Origin: Armigeres subalbatus
Taxonomy: Eukaryota > Arthropoda > Insecta > Diptera > Culicidae
Length of the DNA: 64,000 nt
Direction: 5' to 3'
NCBI RefSeq assembly: GCF_024139115.2
Contig: NC_085140.1
Span: 331,759,953-331,823,952 of the forward strand
The notes below the pieces were generated by a model. It worked only from the letters and a program-made list of their open reading frames with translations, had not been told where the DNA came from and did not search any database. The translations under genes and the position numbers were made by a program. Below are positions 22,560-35,312 of the stretch, piece after piece (position 1 is the first letter of the stretch; every line of letters starts with the position of its first letter).

Positions 22560-23225
22560 TTCACAGAATATAAGCCAATTTTGAGTGGATATTTCCGGTC
22601 ATATTTCCGTGGAAGTTAAGAAGATTTTCCCGTGGAAATCCAAAAAGAGTTCCTCGTGACATTTGACATTGACGAGGAAATTGTAATGATTTTTTTGTGG
22701 ACATTCCAAACAATTTCCCGTGAAATTTTTAAATTATTTCCAGCGGATAGAGGCGTGCGCCAATCCGAAATCGGCGGCGGCGGCGTATGTCAGAATTTTG
22801 GTCGGCGACGGCGGCGTGAATCGGCGAGAAGATTTTTTACGTTCGTTTCTTGAAAAAAAAATTCTGCATTTTTTCAGGATATTTTCAAGACGTTAACGTC
22901 AGAAAAATCTGATGAACTTTTCCCGAAAATATTAAAAAAAATATTTAAAAATTATTTTCGGGTTTTCCATGGCAACTACTTTGAAGTTTTGAGAATTCTT
23001 TGGAATTTCCAAGGGAGCACTTTGGAAATTGAAAGGAAAAATGTTTCAAGTTTCTAGAGGAAATGTTTGGAAAATTAACGGAAAGTTTCTGTAGAGTATT
23101 CTTCAAAATTTCCACAGAAAATCCTTCAGATTTTCCGCGGGAGATTGTTCAAAATCTGGACATCAACAAAATAATTGTTCGAATGTTTCATAGGAAATTC
23201 ATTGGAATCTGCATGGTTTTTTAAA
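22560..23225 (+). repeat. Degenerate ttcc/ggaa-rich array
   Basis: Diverged units of about 25-35 bases such as ttcccgtggaaatcc and tttccgcgggaga. The style matches the GGAATTCC arrays at 42900-44640 and 51100-52390. There is no gene. Confidence 0.45.
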
Positions 23226-23870
23226 CGGAAATCATTTGGCAAAAGCCATTTGGCCAAATAGTACGTTAAGCCGAAAATCATCAAGCCGAATTGTATTTGA
23301 CCGAAATGAACGTTTGGGCACAACGGTTATACAACAGAAAACAGTTTGGCCAAAAAATTATCTCAAAGTGATATACGGCCGAATTGGTAATTTGGTCGAA
23401 AAGGCACTCTTCTTTAACACGTCGTTTGGCTGAAATGGTCGTTTGGCCGAACAGGTTATAAGGCCGTAGAATGTCGTTCGGCCGAAATAAGTGTTTGAAA
23501 GAAAGGGCCATTTGGTCAAATGTCCATTTCAGCTAAATAAAATTGTAAACCAGATGGGTTTTAGCCTAATGGTTTGTTCGGTTAAATGACATATTCGGCC
23601 AAACATCTTTCGGCCTTGTGTCGTTTGGCCGAAAGTAATTCGTCGAAAAGCCATTTATTCGAATATCAGGTTAGGACAAAAGTCATCTAGCCAATTTCCA
23701 TTAAGTCGAATTAAACGTTTGTCCGAAACGGTATATTGCCAAAAACCAAGAAATTTGGCGGAAAGCGACAAACAACCGAAAGGCTCATTCGGCCGAATTG
23801 ATAATTTGACCGAAAAATTTGTTTGGCCTAACAGTTTATTTGCAGCTGGGTGGCACGACGCCATGTTTTC
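23225..23870 (+). repeat. TTTGGCCGAAA minisatellite, part 1
   Basis: About 25 diverged units of 20-27 bases built on the near-palindrome tttggccgaaa (gtttggccgaaatggtc). Because the core is self-complementary, frames on both strands look repetitive (SAKRxF, GQTT); they are not genes. Confidence 0.8.
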
Positions 23871-24024
23871 GTAACCAACATCTCAGTGTAAAATTCATGA
23901 TAGTATGTGTTTTGTTTACAAACATCACATTTGATTCTCATTAGGATACATAACTGTCAGTGGGATACGGTCGCGCAATGTTGGCTGCAAAACAAACCTA
24001 TTGTGTGAGATAGGGATGCCACCG

Positions 24025-24182
24025 GGCTGTTTATTTGGCTTGAAATGCCATTTGACCGAAATGGTCGTTTGGCCGAAAATGTCATTTGACCGACTAGATA
24101 ATTTGGCCGAAAATGCCGTTTGGTAGAAATGTTCGTTTGGCAGAAAGAGTCATTTGGCTCGAAAATTTCCTTTCTGCAAAAA
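24025..24182 (+). repeat. TTTGGCCGAAA minisatellite, part 2
   Basis: Another six or so units (gtttggccgaaaatgtcattt). The two parts are split by 150 bases (23871-24024) of unrelated sequence. Confidence 0.75.
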
Positions 24183-24566
24183 AAAACCAACTTAATTCAC
24201 CGAGTGGTGATACTGCCTTTCTCGCATTTAGCCAACGCACCAACCTTAGATGGCGCTTATATAGTTCGGTGTACCATTTTTTCAAATAACTTTTAAACGC
24301 AATATTCAAAAGTGATCAACAAGGCTGAGTCCCCTGTCGAATGCAACTTGTTGCGAGAAAATTTAAGGATTACTATATGAAAAGTTGTCTAATGTTTTTC
24401 TTAGCTTGTGTGCACACACATACACATACACACAGACAGACAGACATTTGCTCAGCTCGTCCAGTTGAGTCGATTGGTATATAACACTATGGGTCTCCGA
24501 AAGTACGTTTTCCGAGTGAAATGTTAGCCTTTCGGTACAACTTTGTTGTACGAGAAAGGCAAAAAC
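24183..24566 (+). repeat. Dispersed 0.4-kb element with TGCCTTTCTCG termini, copy 2
   Basis: It is collinear with 13091-13502, including the caacttaattcaccgagtgg start, the CA/CAGACAGACA run and the cgagaaaggca end. A short deletion is present near 24300. Confidence 0.75.
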
Positions 24567-24567
24567 A

Positions 24568-24825
24568 CAAAGGGGCCCTTCTTAGCCTAGCGGTAAGATG
24601 CGCGGCTATAAAGCCACCCTTAGCAAGCAATGCTAAGGGTGGCTGGGCTCGATTCCCGGTGCTGGTCTAGACAATTTTCGGTTTGGATATTGTCTCGACT
24701 TCTTTGGGCATAAAAGTACCATCGTGAACCTCGCGGTTAATATTTGTGGAAGTGCTGAATGCACACTAAGCAGCGAGGCGGCAATGTCTCAGTGGGGGAT
24801 GTAATGCCAATAAGACGAAAAACAA
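24568..24825 (+). repeat. Feilai-type tRNA-derived SINE, near full length
   Basis: It has box A as TTAGCCTAGCGGTAAG, box B as GGGCTCGATTCCCGG, the body gtctcgacttctttgggcat, and the tail atgtaatgccaataagacga. This order and wording is the Feilai SINE of Aedes. It carries an extra hairpin-like ccacccttagcaagcaatgc + taagggtgg between the boxes. Confidence 0.88.
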
Positions 24826-24959
24826 ACATTACAGCCAAACGGCTTTTTTGGCGAAATGAGCAAATCAGCCGAACGGCTGTTACGCGGATTTACGCGGAAA
24901 GATGCATTTTACGCCAAAACTGTATTTTTTAGAAAAAAGTGTTGTTCTGCAAAATTGTT

Positions 24960-25850
24960 CGGAATAGTAAAGTCATCATCATTATGGTGCTATCAAAAAA
25001 TAGGGTGACCCATTATATAAAAAAATTAAAACATATTATTTTTATTTCTCGGAATACTGACATGTAATGTTCTACAAAGTTGTAGCGTAGCTTATTCCAA
25101 TCAATTTAGCTGAAAAAGCTTTTTCTGTAGCTCTTAAGTTGGCTGATTTAGAGAAATTTTACCTACTTGCATTAAGGTGTCCCTCAGAAAAACAGTATTT
25201 TTGGTCTACTTTTTTTGTTTTCGATTTTTTGGAAAAGTCGTCTTCGTGTGACTTTTAAAGCTAAAAAATGCAACTTTTGATGGGTAAATATGCTCAATAT
25301 CTTTTGCCGATCGAAAGTTATATTCGTTTTTCTGTCAAAATTACATTTTTTTTTAAATGTTGATATCTCCGATTAGGGCAGACCAAAAAATATGTTTACA
25401 CGGCATTCGAAAGGGCAATTCATATGATTTATTATGTCAAAAAATTGAAGATATGTTATTTTTTTATCTCAAGTTTTACCAATTTTACTTAAGTAATATT
25501 TGTTTCAAGTAAATTGATATAACTCGACAACGGAAGAAGATACAGACTTTGTAACGGGAAAACAAAAAATCCGTATTTTAGATACATGCGAGCTGAAAGC
25601 TGAATAATATTTCAATCCTTGGTTTTTGTTCATGTGTTGAGAATACTCGGTTGTCATCCTAAACCTAGCAATGTTCAAACAAATACCAAAAATCCACATG
25701 CTATATAAAAAAGAAAAAAAGCCTTCAAATTATATGAAGGAGGGAGGGGGTACAAAAAAATTTACTTTTTGTTACGTGGGTGTGGGAGGGGGTCAAAAAC
25801 TCCGATTTTCGCGTTACGTAATTTGTGAACAGACCCTTAGTAAGTTACCA
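24960..25850. other. Unassigned repeat-like AT-rich sequence
   Basis: Phrases such as ggtgacccattatataaaaa and cgttacgtaatttgtgaaca (25822-25841) are reminiscent of dispersed elements; the latter resembles the inverted end of the MITE at 35313-35453. No boundaries can be set. Confidence 0.35.
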
Positions 25851-25878
25851 TCAGCGTGTGATTATACAATAGAGGTAG

Positions 25879-26052
25879 TAAACTATAGAGGACGATTGTC
25901 GCTGCGGTTCCCTTTGTTTCCATTTCCAAACATGTTGGGTACCTAACTTTCAAAACGTACTGATTTTTCCTTCGTTGACATTTAGCGCCCTATCCTCGCC
26001 AGCAAAACATGTTCCGCCAGTGACGACAGCGACAGTCCGCTATAGTTTATTA
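25879..26052. repeat. Inverted-repeat element
   Basis: The left end TAAACTATAGAGGACGATTG and the right end, inverted, TAAACTATAGCGGACTGTCG both continue into tcgctg/cagcga. The arms are about 30 bases. The two bases 26051-26052 adjoin the next hairpin. Confidence 0.6.
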
Positions 26053-26264
26053 TTGTAGATCCAGTTGTAAACAGAACTGAGCTCTCGCGACAATCGCATT
26101 TTCTCCCATTTCCGAATGTCGCGACTGCATCGCGAGTGATGCGCATGATAGCGCACGGCTATGGCATAGATGCGCACTACTCGCGATGCAGTTGCGACAT
26201 CCGGAAATGGGAGAAAATGCGATTGTCGCGAGAGCTCAGTTTGGTTTTCAACTGGATCTACAAT
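26052..26264. repeat. Long hairpin MITE-like element, arms about 105 bp
   Basis: The left arm attgtagatccagttg ... gagctctcgcgacaatcgca is repeated inverted as tgcgattgtcgcgagagctc ... caactggatctacaat. The loop is about 10 bases around 26155. Arm identity is high, about 90 percent by eye. Confidence 0.75.
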
Positions 26265-28720
26265 ATCTCTATTGATTATACATTAACACTACTTCAGCGT
26301 GTCGCATTTTGCACCGGCCATATGGGGCCACATAACCTGCACAAAACCAGGTGATTTGCTCATATAAGAATATGAAAAAGATAAAAAAAAACTCAAGGTT
26401 TTAGCCACTTAATGCACAATGAATCGCCTGCTTTGGGCGTGCTTACAGCGGCACACTAGGAGTTAACTTTCTGAAATCAGTATGGTGAAAGGCATCTAAG
26501 GTTCGATTTCTCTGAATCGAAAAAATATTTGGTAGGCGTAGTAGTGGACAGCTTCCTACATAACCGGTACCAAATAGTTTTTCATGAAATGTTTCTAATT
26601 TTGAGAAAATCCGCGTTAGATGTCTTTTGCCATACAAATTTCTGGCGGTTAGCTCATGCTGGTTATTTTACGCATATATAGCGCCTGTTTGTGGCATTGG
26701 CGGGTAGCAAATCAGCCACTGCCAATAATCCATTGCAAAAAAATGAAACGACATGCAAAAGACAAGATAAAAAATCTTCTGGAATTAGGAATAACATCCT
26801 CGATAACATCCCATTCCAATCTAAATAATTGGGACACTAATCCAACCTCATGTTCAGCTTCATTGACGTATTTAATCCCAGTGGGAGTGTTCTCTATCCA
26901 TTTGTATGATTCATCCTGCATTTTTACCAACACCGCCATTTATTCATCCTAATGAACTCTGAGGACGAAGCAACCAATCCGACGATACGGAAAGCACGTT
27001 TGCGGTACGCCAACATCTCTGTACTGTGGCTACGGCAAACAACAGCCCGGACAAGGATCACTGGCGATGACACCAGCAAAGGAGTCCGGTCGTTAATAAA
27101 ACAATTACAGTGGCAAATAAATTGCAATATAGCTGTCACCAGCAATTTGGCGAAACACGAAAACTCAGAACGAGCCTCTATTATAACGACCTCAACTGGT
27201 TTATATTGTATCAAATAGGAGGATTGGTAACAATTGGTAATCGGCACGGGAAAATGTGCCACGACCATGTGCACTAGGTCTGACCAACCGTTGTTGTTGG
27301 TGCCAATATTTAATGAGGCCACAATGACAATGTTTTCATTGCCAAAATCAACGCGAGAAAAATAAACTCATATTATGATGTTTGTACCGACTAATGTGCT
27401 TTATGTACGTATAAAATCAGTATCACATTAACAATCGAGTTTTTCGATTAATTCTCCAATTAAAGATGTCAATCAATAATGCACGTAAATTACGTATCAA
27501 GTGAATGTTTATAATAGATAAATGTTGAGATGGATAACTATAAACATCTATAATATAGCTTGTGAGAATGAGAAAGATAGATAGAGATAGTTTCCTTGCA
27601 AAATAGCATGTTCAATTTGACCGTTCCAACATTCTAAATTAAATTGAGCTATACAAAGAGAGAGCATCTAAAATCAAATTCATAAAAAAAAAAACACTGT
27701 TCAAAGATATTTGGGAAATGTCGAAATCGTGTTTCTTTGAACAATCTGTACATTTAAAAATAATAAGAACGGAAATGTTAATACCCAGAACTGAAGAATC
27801 CAAATATTGACTTGAATAAATAATGAAATCTTCCATTGCTTATAATTACTGTCTGGTGTAATTCGGCAACAATCAACCGCCCAGTATTGCACACCATCTG
27901 GTCGTCCACTGTTCATGGTCTGTCGAGAATTTTAAACCGATTAAATTTCACACTTCAAATCAGCCACTCATAAACCCCTTTCCGATATTGCGGCTGTCGT
28001 GCCACGCGTCGCCGTCGTCGCCAAAATAATAAAAAAAAAGTACGGCAGGCAAACATGAATATCAATTAGACTGACATTAATTCCCGGATCCACTTCCGTT
28101 TCACCTCCCACTGCGTTCGGTTTGGTAATTTTCGTGATAGCTGATGCCTGTTCACTGAAATTGAACCACATAAATGAGCACTAGACTGGGTCATCTTGAT
28201 TTTTTTTTTCTTCTGCCAAAACGTTATCATTTAAACCCAAAAATATGGTATTGTTCTTTAATCGAATTTTACAAAAATATCACTTACTCCTCTTTGCTTG
28301 TGACTCCCACCATTTGGTGTGGGACAACCAAATGTCATCATCAGCATTTGAAAATGTTTGAATCTTTTAAACTTTTGAACTGTTATAAGTTCAATCAATT
28401 TTAATATTGTTCAACACAACATGCCTAAAGCATTTGTTTCCAAAAGTCACTAAATTGGAGTAATATTCAAAACGACAATTTGGAATTTTAGACTTATTTT
28501 CCATTATATTTCCCGCAATATTGTAACTTCAAATTAAATGTACTTTTTTAATATTAAAGTAGTCAATATTCTGGAAAATACATCAAAAATAGCACAGCAT
28601 GAAACCTTGCACAAATCGTAAAGGGAGTTTCAGAAATAAACATATCCACAGTTATTCTAGATTCTGGAAAATACATCGAAAATATCCTCAAAAACAGGTT
28701 CTCAAAAAAATATTAAAAAA
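26265..28720. other. Unassigned
   Basis: AT-rich sequence with one or two less AT-rich patches (27960-28170). No coding exon, RNA gene or transposon terminus recognised. Confidence 0.4.
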
Positions 28721-28810
28721 AAACAACCTAACTCACCAATTAGTGACTTCCTTTTTGCGCATTTATCCAGGAGTCAAGACACCAACCCTATATGGTTGTC
28801 TTTATCCCTT
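28721..28810 (+). repeat. Fragment of the TGCCTTTCTCG family
   Basis: It matches the first 80 bases of 13091-13502 (cctaactcaccaattagtga, gtcaagacaccaacc, tatatgg) with many differences. Confidence 0.45.
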
Positions 28811-28829
28811 TAATGTATTCAAATTACAG

Positions 28830-30655
28830 TAAAAAGTAAAACTTACATAAGTTAGGGATGAAATAATTACTTTTTGGAACACCCTTGCTTTGCTTACCCA
28901 TTTTGTCGGCGTCGGTTGAATTGCAGTGGAGGGTGAATTTTTGCAACAATTTGGATTCCCAATGCGATTGCGCGCTTCAGACAGAGAAAGCCAGTCTGGA
29001 CGACGCGACGATACACAGAACGGAACTGTTTGTGGAGGTGATTACAAACAACCAGGATGGACAACGGAGGCGATATAATTAGAGCCAAATTAAAACATAA
29101 AATTTGCCCATGCTAGCTGGGTACAAGTTGGGTGACCGTCGGTTAGGATTGAAGTGGGGCAGGAGAACACGAGTTTCAGCTTGTAATAAGCGTGATAAAA
29201 GCTTCAAAATGGTTCTGTTCATGCTACATCTTGTTGATTGAAGTCTAATTCGTGTGCATAATATGATAACTGACTTTTTTCGGGTCGTTGAAACCACCTT
29301 CTTCAAATAGTTTTCAACTAATGGTCCAAGTTGTCATCCATTTCTCAAGCACCTTTACTTGCACCATCATTACTTACTAAATTTCATCAAAATTTGATTG
29401 TGCTACAAATGGTTTGATGGGCGTCGGATCCGAATAATTTTCATTAGAAATGTAGCTATCCAAAATCTAAGTAACAGATACTACATGTTTAATACCCTGC
29501 GATGATTTACGTAAGGAATCCAAAATCTGAACTCTCGAAAGAAAAAAAATGAATTAAAGCAATTCTCTGAACAAAATTTCGTCAACTTTTTAACTGTTTG
29601 AATATCACGTTGGCCTAGTGCTTATTTTCGCGTGAAGTTCACGATGTATAATTATGTTGAATCCCACATGGGAGCATCCTTCTGTACCCACCCTGTAAGT
29701 GACAACATAGACGTAATCCACAGCTATCCTTCCAACAACCATATCCAGCCGATGGAGCCTGAATAAGATGTTCTCATATTAAATTAAATTACACTAAGGC
29801 AACCTTCCTATTCCTGCCTTCATCATTACCAAAGACACGACAGAGGTCTTGGATCCAATTCATCTATTCTCCGCTCAATTCCCTTCAGTTGAACTCTAAT
29901 GCCATCCTACCGTGTGCGTTCGTTGCGCTGCAATCAACCGGCCGCCCGCCCGCCCGCACTTATGTGGGAGTCTTGTCGAGAGGAAGAGTGAAATCTTGTC
30001 TGCTCCATATATGTATGTCGTCGTCGTCGTCGTCTGCTTCTGCTTCACCAACAACCAGTGGGTAGGTGTCAGTTCCAGCCGAGCAAAAACCAGTAGGCAG
30101 ACCAGGAACGGCACACGATTTGTGTAAAAGACATCGTACTCGTGATCCGGAATTGCACTTCTTGTCTGACTGGCTTGATCCCCACCGGGGAAGACTGGAA
30201 ATGTAGTTCCATTGTGCTCTTCTGTGTTCTGGTCTGCTCTTTGCAGACGTTTTCGTGTCTGTTTTTTGTGCGACTTTCGATTTACAAACTTACTGAGCAT
30301 TTGACTCCAGAAAAAGTTTGCATGGTTACATTTAATGTATCCATACTTCAAAATTATTTCATTTTACCTTGTTATCAATGAAATTTAAAATCAAATAAAA
30401 AGCCAGTCCATAGCGACATCCAGTACATATTTAATCATCGGAAAATATAATAATTTTTCGAAACGATATAATAATCTCAATCGCCAAATATGCCAATAGT
30501 TTACTTATGATAGTAATGGTTTACCGATGGACTGGATGGTTTAGGCGATCTATACCAAAATAAAAATCTGGTCACTTTGCAGTAAGGTAACTTTATTATC
30601 AATAATTAACATTAGTTAATAAGGCGCAAAATTCGTCTATGATTAAGATTTTCTA
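28830..30655. other. Unassigned; GC-richer patch with (GTC)n at 29900-30250
   Basis: The patch holds gccgcccgcccgcccgc (29941-29957) and a gtc run at 30018-30035. Short frames on both strands show no domain. It could be regulatory or an unrecognised noncoding exon. Confidence 0.3.
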
Positions 30656-30790
30656 CAATTTTTAAATGGCATCAGCTAGCTATATTGCTTAACTGTTGCA
30701 TGAGGTAAAAATACCCATGAAAATCGTTACAGCTAAGACATTAAAGCAGTCTATGCTTAGATAGGGCGTACAACAGTACAACAACAGTCC
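30655..30790 (-). repeat. Inverted fragment of the 483-bp TA family
   Basis: Its reverse complement matches 21315-21415 (gtcttagctg, aacgattttcatgggtattt, atgccatctaaaa). It lies head-to-head with the next copy. Confidence 0.65.
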
Positions 30791-30804
30791 TAAAATCCGT
30801 TAAA

Positions 30805-31322
30805 GGGGAAGGGGGGGGGGTCAATATGCCCTAGCTAAGCAAACACTGCTTTATTGTCTTATTTGTAACGTTATTCAGGGGTACTTTTACATTATGCAAC
30901 AGTTAAACAAGATAGCTAGTTGATGCCATTCAAAAATTGTCAAAAATCTCATTCATATTGACAATATTCACATTTAAAAAAAGTGGTGATATTCTGTTGC
31001 CGGAAAACTCATGAGGCAAAACGCCTTTTAGCTGGCAGCTCCTAGGGAACAAAGCACCACGCGTCGGCGAATCAGCATTCTGGTATGGATAGTGCGTGGA
31101 GACGCAAGTACATTGTAGGTTAGTGCCACTAGGGTGTTTTGCCTCGCCAAAATGTTAGATGTTTCTTCAAAATGTGGAAATACTATTTTGAAACTTTTTT
31201 CGCCTAACCTACATAATTTTAGATCTAGTTTCGTTACGGCCATCTAAATGACGGTAAATATGACGGAAACCACAAAAGGCGTTTTGCCTCGGGGGGGGGG
31301 GGCGTTTTGGAGCCTCTTCCCC
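30805..31322. mobile_element. 518-bp copy 2 of the GGGGAAGG family
   Basis: The ends are GGGGAAGGGGGGGG and, inverted, GGGGAAGAGGC. The interior is collinear with 21295-21777 (actcatgaggcaaaacgcct, accacgcgtcggcgaatcag). G runs of 10-12 are present at both ends. A clear TA duplication is not visible here. Confidence 0.7.
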
Positions 31323-31599
31323 AATGAAGCCAATTCAAATGATATCAACGTGATTTTTTCGGGAAAATAATAATGAGGATATATACTCTCATTGAGGACA
31401 TTTAAGTCCAATGGATCTTCTGATGGTCCTCTGGAAGATCCGGAACCAACGGAATACCGGTGAAAATAGTTCATCTTCTCAATAAATGGCGCAATGTTTC
31501 TTATAAGAATTCTAAAAACTCTAAAAACTCCGAAAAAACTCTGATTCCATCTATAATCCCATGCGGCCCTATGAGTCAAGAAAAACATTGATTTAGAAT

Positions 31600-32960
31600 T
31601 CTCCCACTGAGCGGCGCTAGTGTATAAGAAAATACCAGTTTGGTTCGATATCTCGGGATCTGTAGGAATTAGAAAATTGCCGTCTTCTACAAAGTTGTTC
31701 GAGGATTGGAAATCAATATGTTGATAAACTGCTAAGTTCAGAATTCAGCCGTAAGGCGGCGCTAGTGTATATGAGTTCTTAGTTTGGTTCGATATCTCGG
31801 GATCTATGGGAATTAGAAAGTTGCCGTCTTCTACAAAGTTGTTCGAGGATTGGAAACCAATATGTTGATAAACTGTTTCGTTCAGAATTCAGCCGTAAGG
31901 CGGCGCTAGTGTGTATGAGTTATTAGTTTGGTTAGATAGAACATCAGTCCAGTTAACGAGCGCCGCTTTTTAACTGGGTTTACGAGGGGATTTACGAGGC
32001 ATTGTTATGATCGGTGTTTTACTTGGAACGAGAATAATTTACCATTTTGATTCCCCTCGCAGCTTAGCCTTTGTTTTTGTTTTTTGACGGATAACCGCTT
32101 TTTAACTGGGCTTTGGCCCAGTTAGCGAACGCCCAGTTAAAAAGCAGTCCAGTTAAAAAGCGCCCAGTTAGCAAACTGTTGCTGTATCGGGATCTGTGGG
32201 AATTAGAAAGTTACCGTCTTCTACAAAGTTGTTCGAGGACTGGAAACCAATATGATGATAAACTGTTTAGTTCAGAACTCAGCCGTAAGGCGGCGCTAGT
32301 GTATATGAGTTATTAGTTTGGTTAGATATCTCGGGATCTGTGGGAATAAGTAAGTTGCCGTTTTCAACAAAGTTGCTCGAGGATTGGAAACCAATATGTT
32401 GAAAAACTGAATAATTTTGAATCCATTCGCAAAGAGGCGCTACTGTATATGCGAGATCATTTTGGTTTGATATCTCGGGGTCTATTGGTTTTGGAAACCA
32501 ATATGTTGAGAAACTGTTTAGTTCAGTATTAAGCCATAAGGCAACGCTAGTGTATACGAGAGATCAGTTTAGTTTGATATTTCAGGATCTGTGGAATTTA
32601 GAAAATTGCCGTCTTCTATAAAATTGTTCGAGGACTGGAAAACAATATGTTGAAAAACTGAATAATTCAAAATTCATCCGCAAGGTGCTACTGCATATGA
32701 GATATGCTATCAGTTCTTCGAATCTTGGGATCTGGGGGATTTGGAAAATTGCCATCTTCTACAAAGTTGTTCGGGGATTGGAAACCAATATGTTGAAATA
32801 TTGCGAATTTATAAATTCATCCGTAGAGTAATAATAGTAAATGTGAGACCACCAGTTTGAGTATATAAACCCGGATCTGTGATGTTAGAGAGTGGCTGTC
32901 TTCTTCACAGCTGTTCGAGGATAAAGCCCATTATTCTGAAGAACTGTTTAGTTTGGATTA
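31600..32960 (+). repeat. Tandem array, unit about 145 bp
   Basis: About nine units are marked by gcggcgctagtgtat (31611, 31756, 31900, 32290 and diverged later copies), gatatctcgggatctg and ttctacaaagttgttcgagg. Divergence increases to the right. A 246-bp element interrupts the third unit. Confidence 0.8.
31939..32184. mobile_element. 246-bp TA-flanked element inside the tandem array
   Basis: Comparison with neighbouring units shows foreign sequence between gttagaTA and TAtcgggatctg. Both sides carry 'aactggg..gcgctttttaactgg'-like inverted blocks, and TA sits at both junctions. The terminal match is imperfect (CATCAGTCCAGTTAACGAGC against CAACAGTTTGCTAACTGGGC), so the family (possibly pogo-like) is uncertain. 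Confidence 0.65.
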
Positions 32961-33229
32961 CATCCGCTGGGTGGAGATATATGGATCAACCAGTTTTGTT
33001 AGATATCGCAGGATATGTGGGATATGAAAGTGCCGCCATTTACAGTTATGTGGGATTTGAAAACCAATGTGTTCAAAAAAGTGTGCTTGATAGTCATATA
33101 ACTACTGTTTCTGCCTCATACACAGGAGGCCTTGGGTTCGATCTCATCCATTTCATTCGCCTACTTTGCATCTTTTTGTATATTTCTCATGTTACAGTAA
33201 TCGCTAGAACAAGAAATGGATTTCCGTAG

Positions 33230-33830
33230 CGTTTTCATTTCAATCCTGTACCTTCAACTTTACTAGTATAACAGTAACTGTTAGAATTGGAAATGCAGGA
33301 AAAGCTTGTTTCTTTCCCATTAGAATTCCGTATTTTGCGTTTTTTTAGTTTTTTAGCTGAAATAGCTTCTTTTTGGATAAATAAGACCTTTACCAGCATT
33401 CAATGTTTGATGGGATTGGCCACTCGTTATTATTATCAAAATTATAATAAAAAAACTGATCATATTAGCCAGGATTCACATAGATTTATAGTACATCGAG
33501 TAAGGCAAAGTGCACTGTATGTACCTCAAGTAGGTATGGTACCTCATTGAGGTATTTTCAGGAATTCAGATGGCCATTACAAACACATCATACTTGTCGA
33601 ATAACTTAACTTAGACAAGGTGTTGATTTGGTATTCAATATCTCTCGAATACCTGATGTGGTTATTATCATCAATGACTACTATTTAAGTATTATTATGA
33701 TAGAATTCTTCATTCATTGGTTTGCGTAGTACATATATTTTTGGGCCATTATTATACCTTTGGCGAAGGTGGAAAACTCTACAATATTTTATGGTAAAGA
33801 GCATTGATTAACTTCCAGCTTATTATCAGA
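33230..33830. other. Unassigned
   Basis: AT-rich spacer between two tandem arrays; nothing recognised. Confidence 0.4.
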
Positions 33831-33834
33831 AATA

Positions 33835-35055
33835 GTTTAAAAGAAAATCGTTGGTCTAGGACGAGCTGTACAAAACGACCATTCACGGAAGTTCCAGATT
33901 TGCAGAAAGGCCGTCTGGTAGCAACCTGCGGTCGTTTCAGAGTAAGAACTGTGAATTAACACTAAGACCACCATCAAAAATGTCTTAGAAAAAATGGCAC
34001 TACTCTAGAACGGATCATCCAAAATGACAGTTTTTACGGATGTTCTAAATTATTCGGAAGGCCATCTGGTGGCCACCTGCAGTCATAGCTGATTAAGACT
34101 TTGAAATATCTCCAAGATCACCGTCAGAAATGGTTTAGAATAAATTGCGCTCCTCTAGGAAAAACATTTAAAAATCACCATTTCTACGGTCTTTCCGGAT
34201 TATCCGGATTATCTGGTGGTCACCTGTGGTCATAGCAGAGTAATGACTGTGAATTTCCTCCAAAATCACCGTCAGAAATTGTTTGAAAAAGTTGCGCTGC
34301 TCTATTACGAACTGAAAACTAAAATGACATTTTTTACGGATGTTCCGGATTTTCCGGAAGGCCGCCTGGTGGCCACTGCGGTCATAGCAGAGTAGGAGCT
34401 GTGTATTAACTTGAATATCACCGTCAGAAATTGTTTACAAAAAATTGCGCTGCTCTAGGATGAACTTTTCAAAACTACCATTTCTACGGACGTTCCGGAT
34501 TATCCGGAAAGCCGTCTGGTGGCCACCTACGGCCATAGGTGAGTGGAAACTGCGAATTAACTCCAGGGTTATTGTCAGAAATAGTTTAGAAAATGCGCTG
34601 CTCTAGGACAAACTTTCCAAAATGACAATTTTTACGGACGTTTCGGATTATAAGGAAGGCCGTGACCACCTACGGTTATAGCAGAGTAAGAACTGTGGAA
34701 TATCTCCAAAATCACCATCAGAAATGGTTTAGAAAAAATTGCGCTGCTCTAGGACTAACTTCACAAAATGACCATTTTTACAGACGTACCGGATTTTCCG
34801 GAAGGTCGCCTGGTGGCCACCTGTTGTCATAGCATTGTGAGGGATGTGTTTAAGCTCAAAAATCCTCATCAGAAATGGTTTAGAAAAAAATGCGCTGCTC
34901 TCGGACGAACTCTCCAGAATGACAATTTTTACGGACGTTCCGGATTATCCGGAAGGCCGGCTGGTGGCCACCTACGGTCATAGGTGAATGAGAACTGCGA
35001 ATTAACTCCAAGGTTATTATCAGAAATGATATAGAAAAAATCGCGTTACTTTAGG
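33835..35055 (+). repeat. Tandem array, unit about 150 bp
   Basis: About eight units carry gcgctgctctagga (34147, 34294, 34446, 34594, 34741, 34892), acggacgttccggattatcc and ggaaggccgtctggtggcca. The spacing is 147-152. A frame over 34768-34983 is just part of the repeat. Confidence 0.85.
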
Positions 35056-35312
35056 ATGAATTGTTAATGAAATAAATGAATAATTCATTACTGGTCACTT
35101 TTCCCTGTGCACCTGAGCCTTTTATTTAGCTATATTTACCCGAGCGCGAGCCTTCTATCGAATCACTTTTATTATCTTTTCAATTGATGAAGAACTCAGT
35201 TTTTGAGGAATACATGGTGGTTTAGTGCAAATTGGTCAACTGACTATAAAGATATCTCATTTTTACTCAATGTGTTGTACTTTTTACAACGGTGCGAGTC
35301 CCGGAAGGTTAA

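Noticed and set aside
34768..34983. 71-residue frame
   Set aside because: Spans two units of the 150-bp tandem array and repeats the same residues in each.
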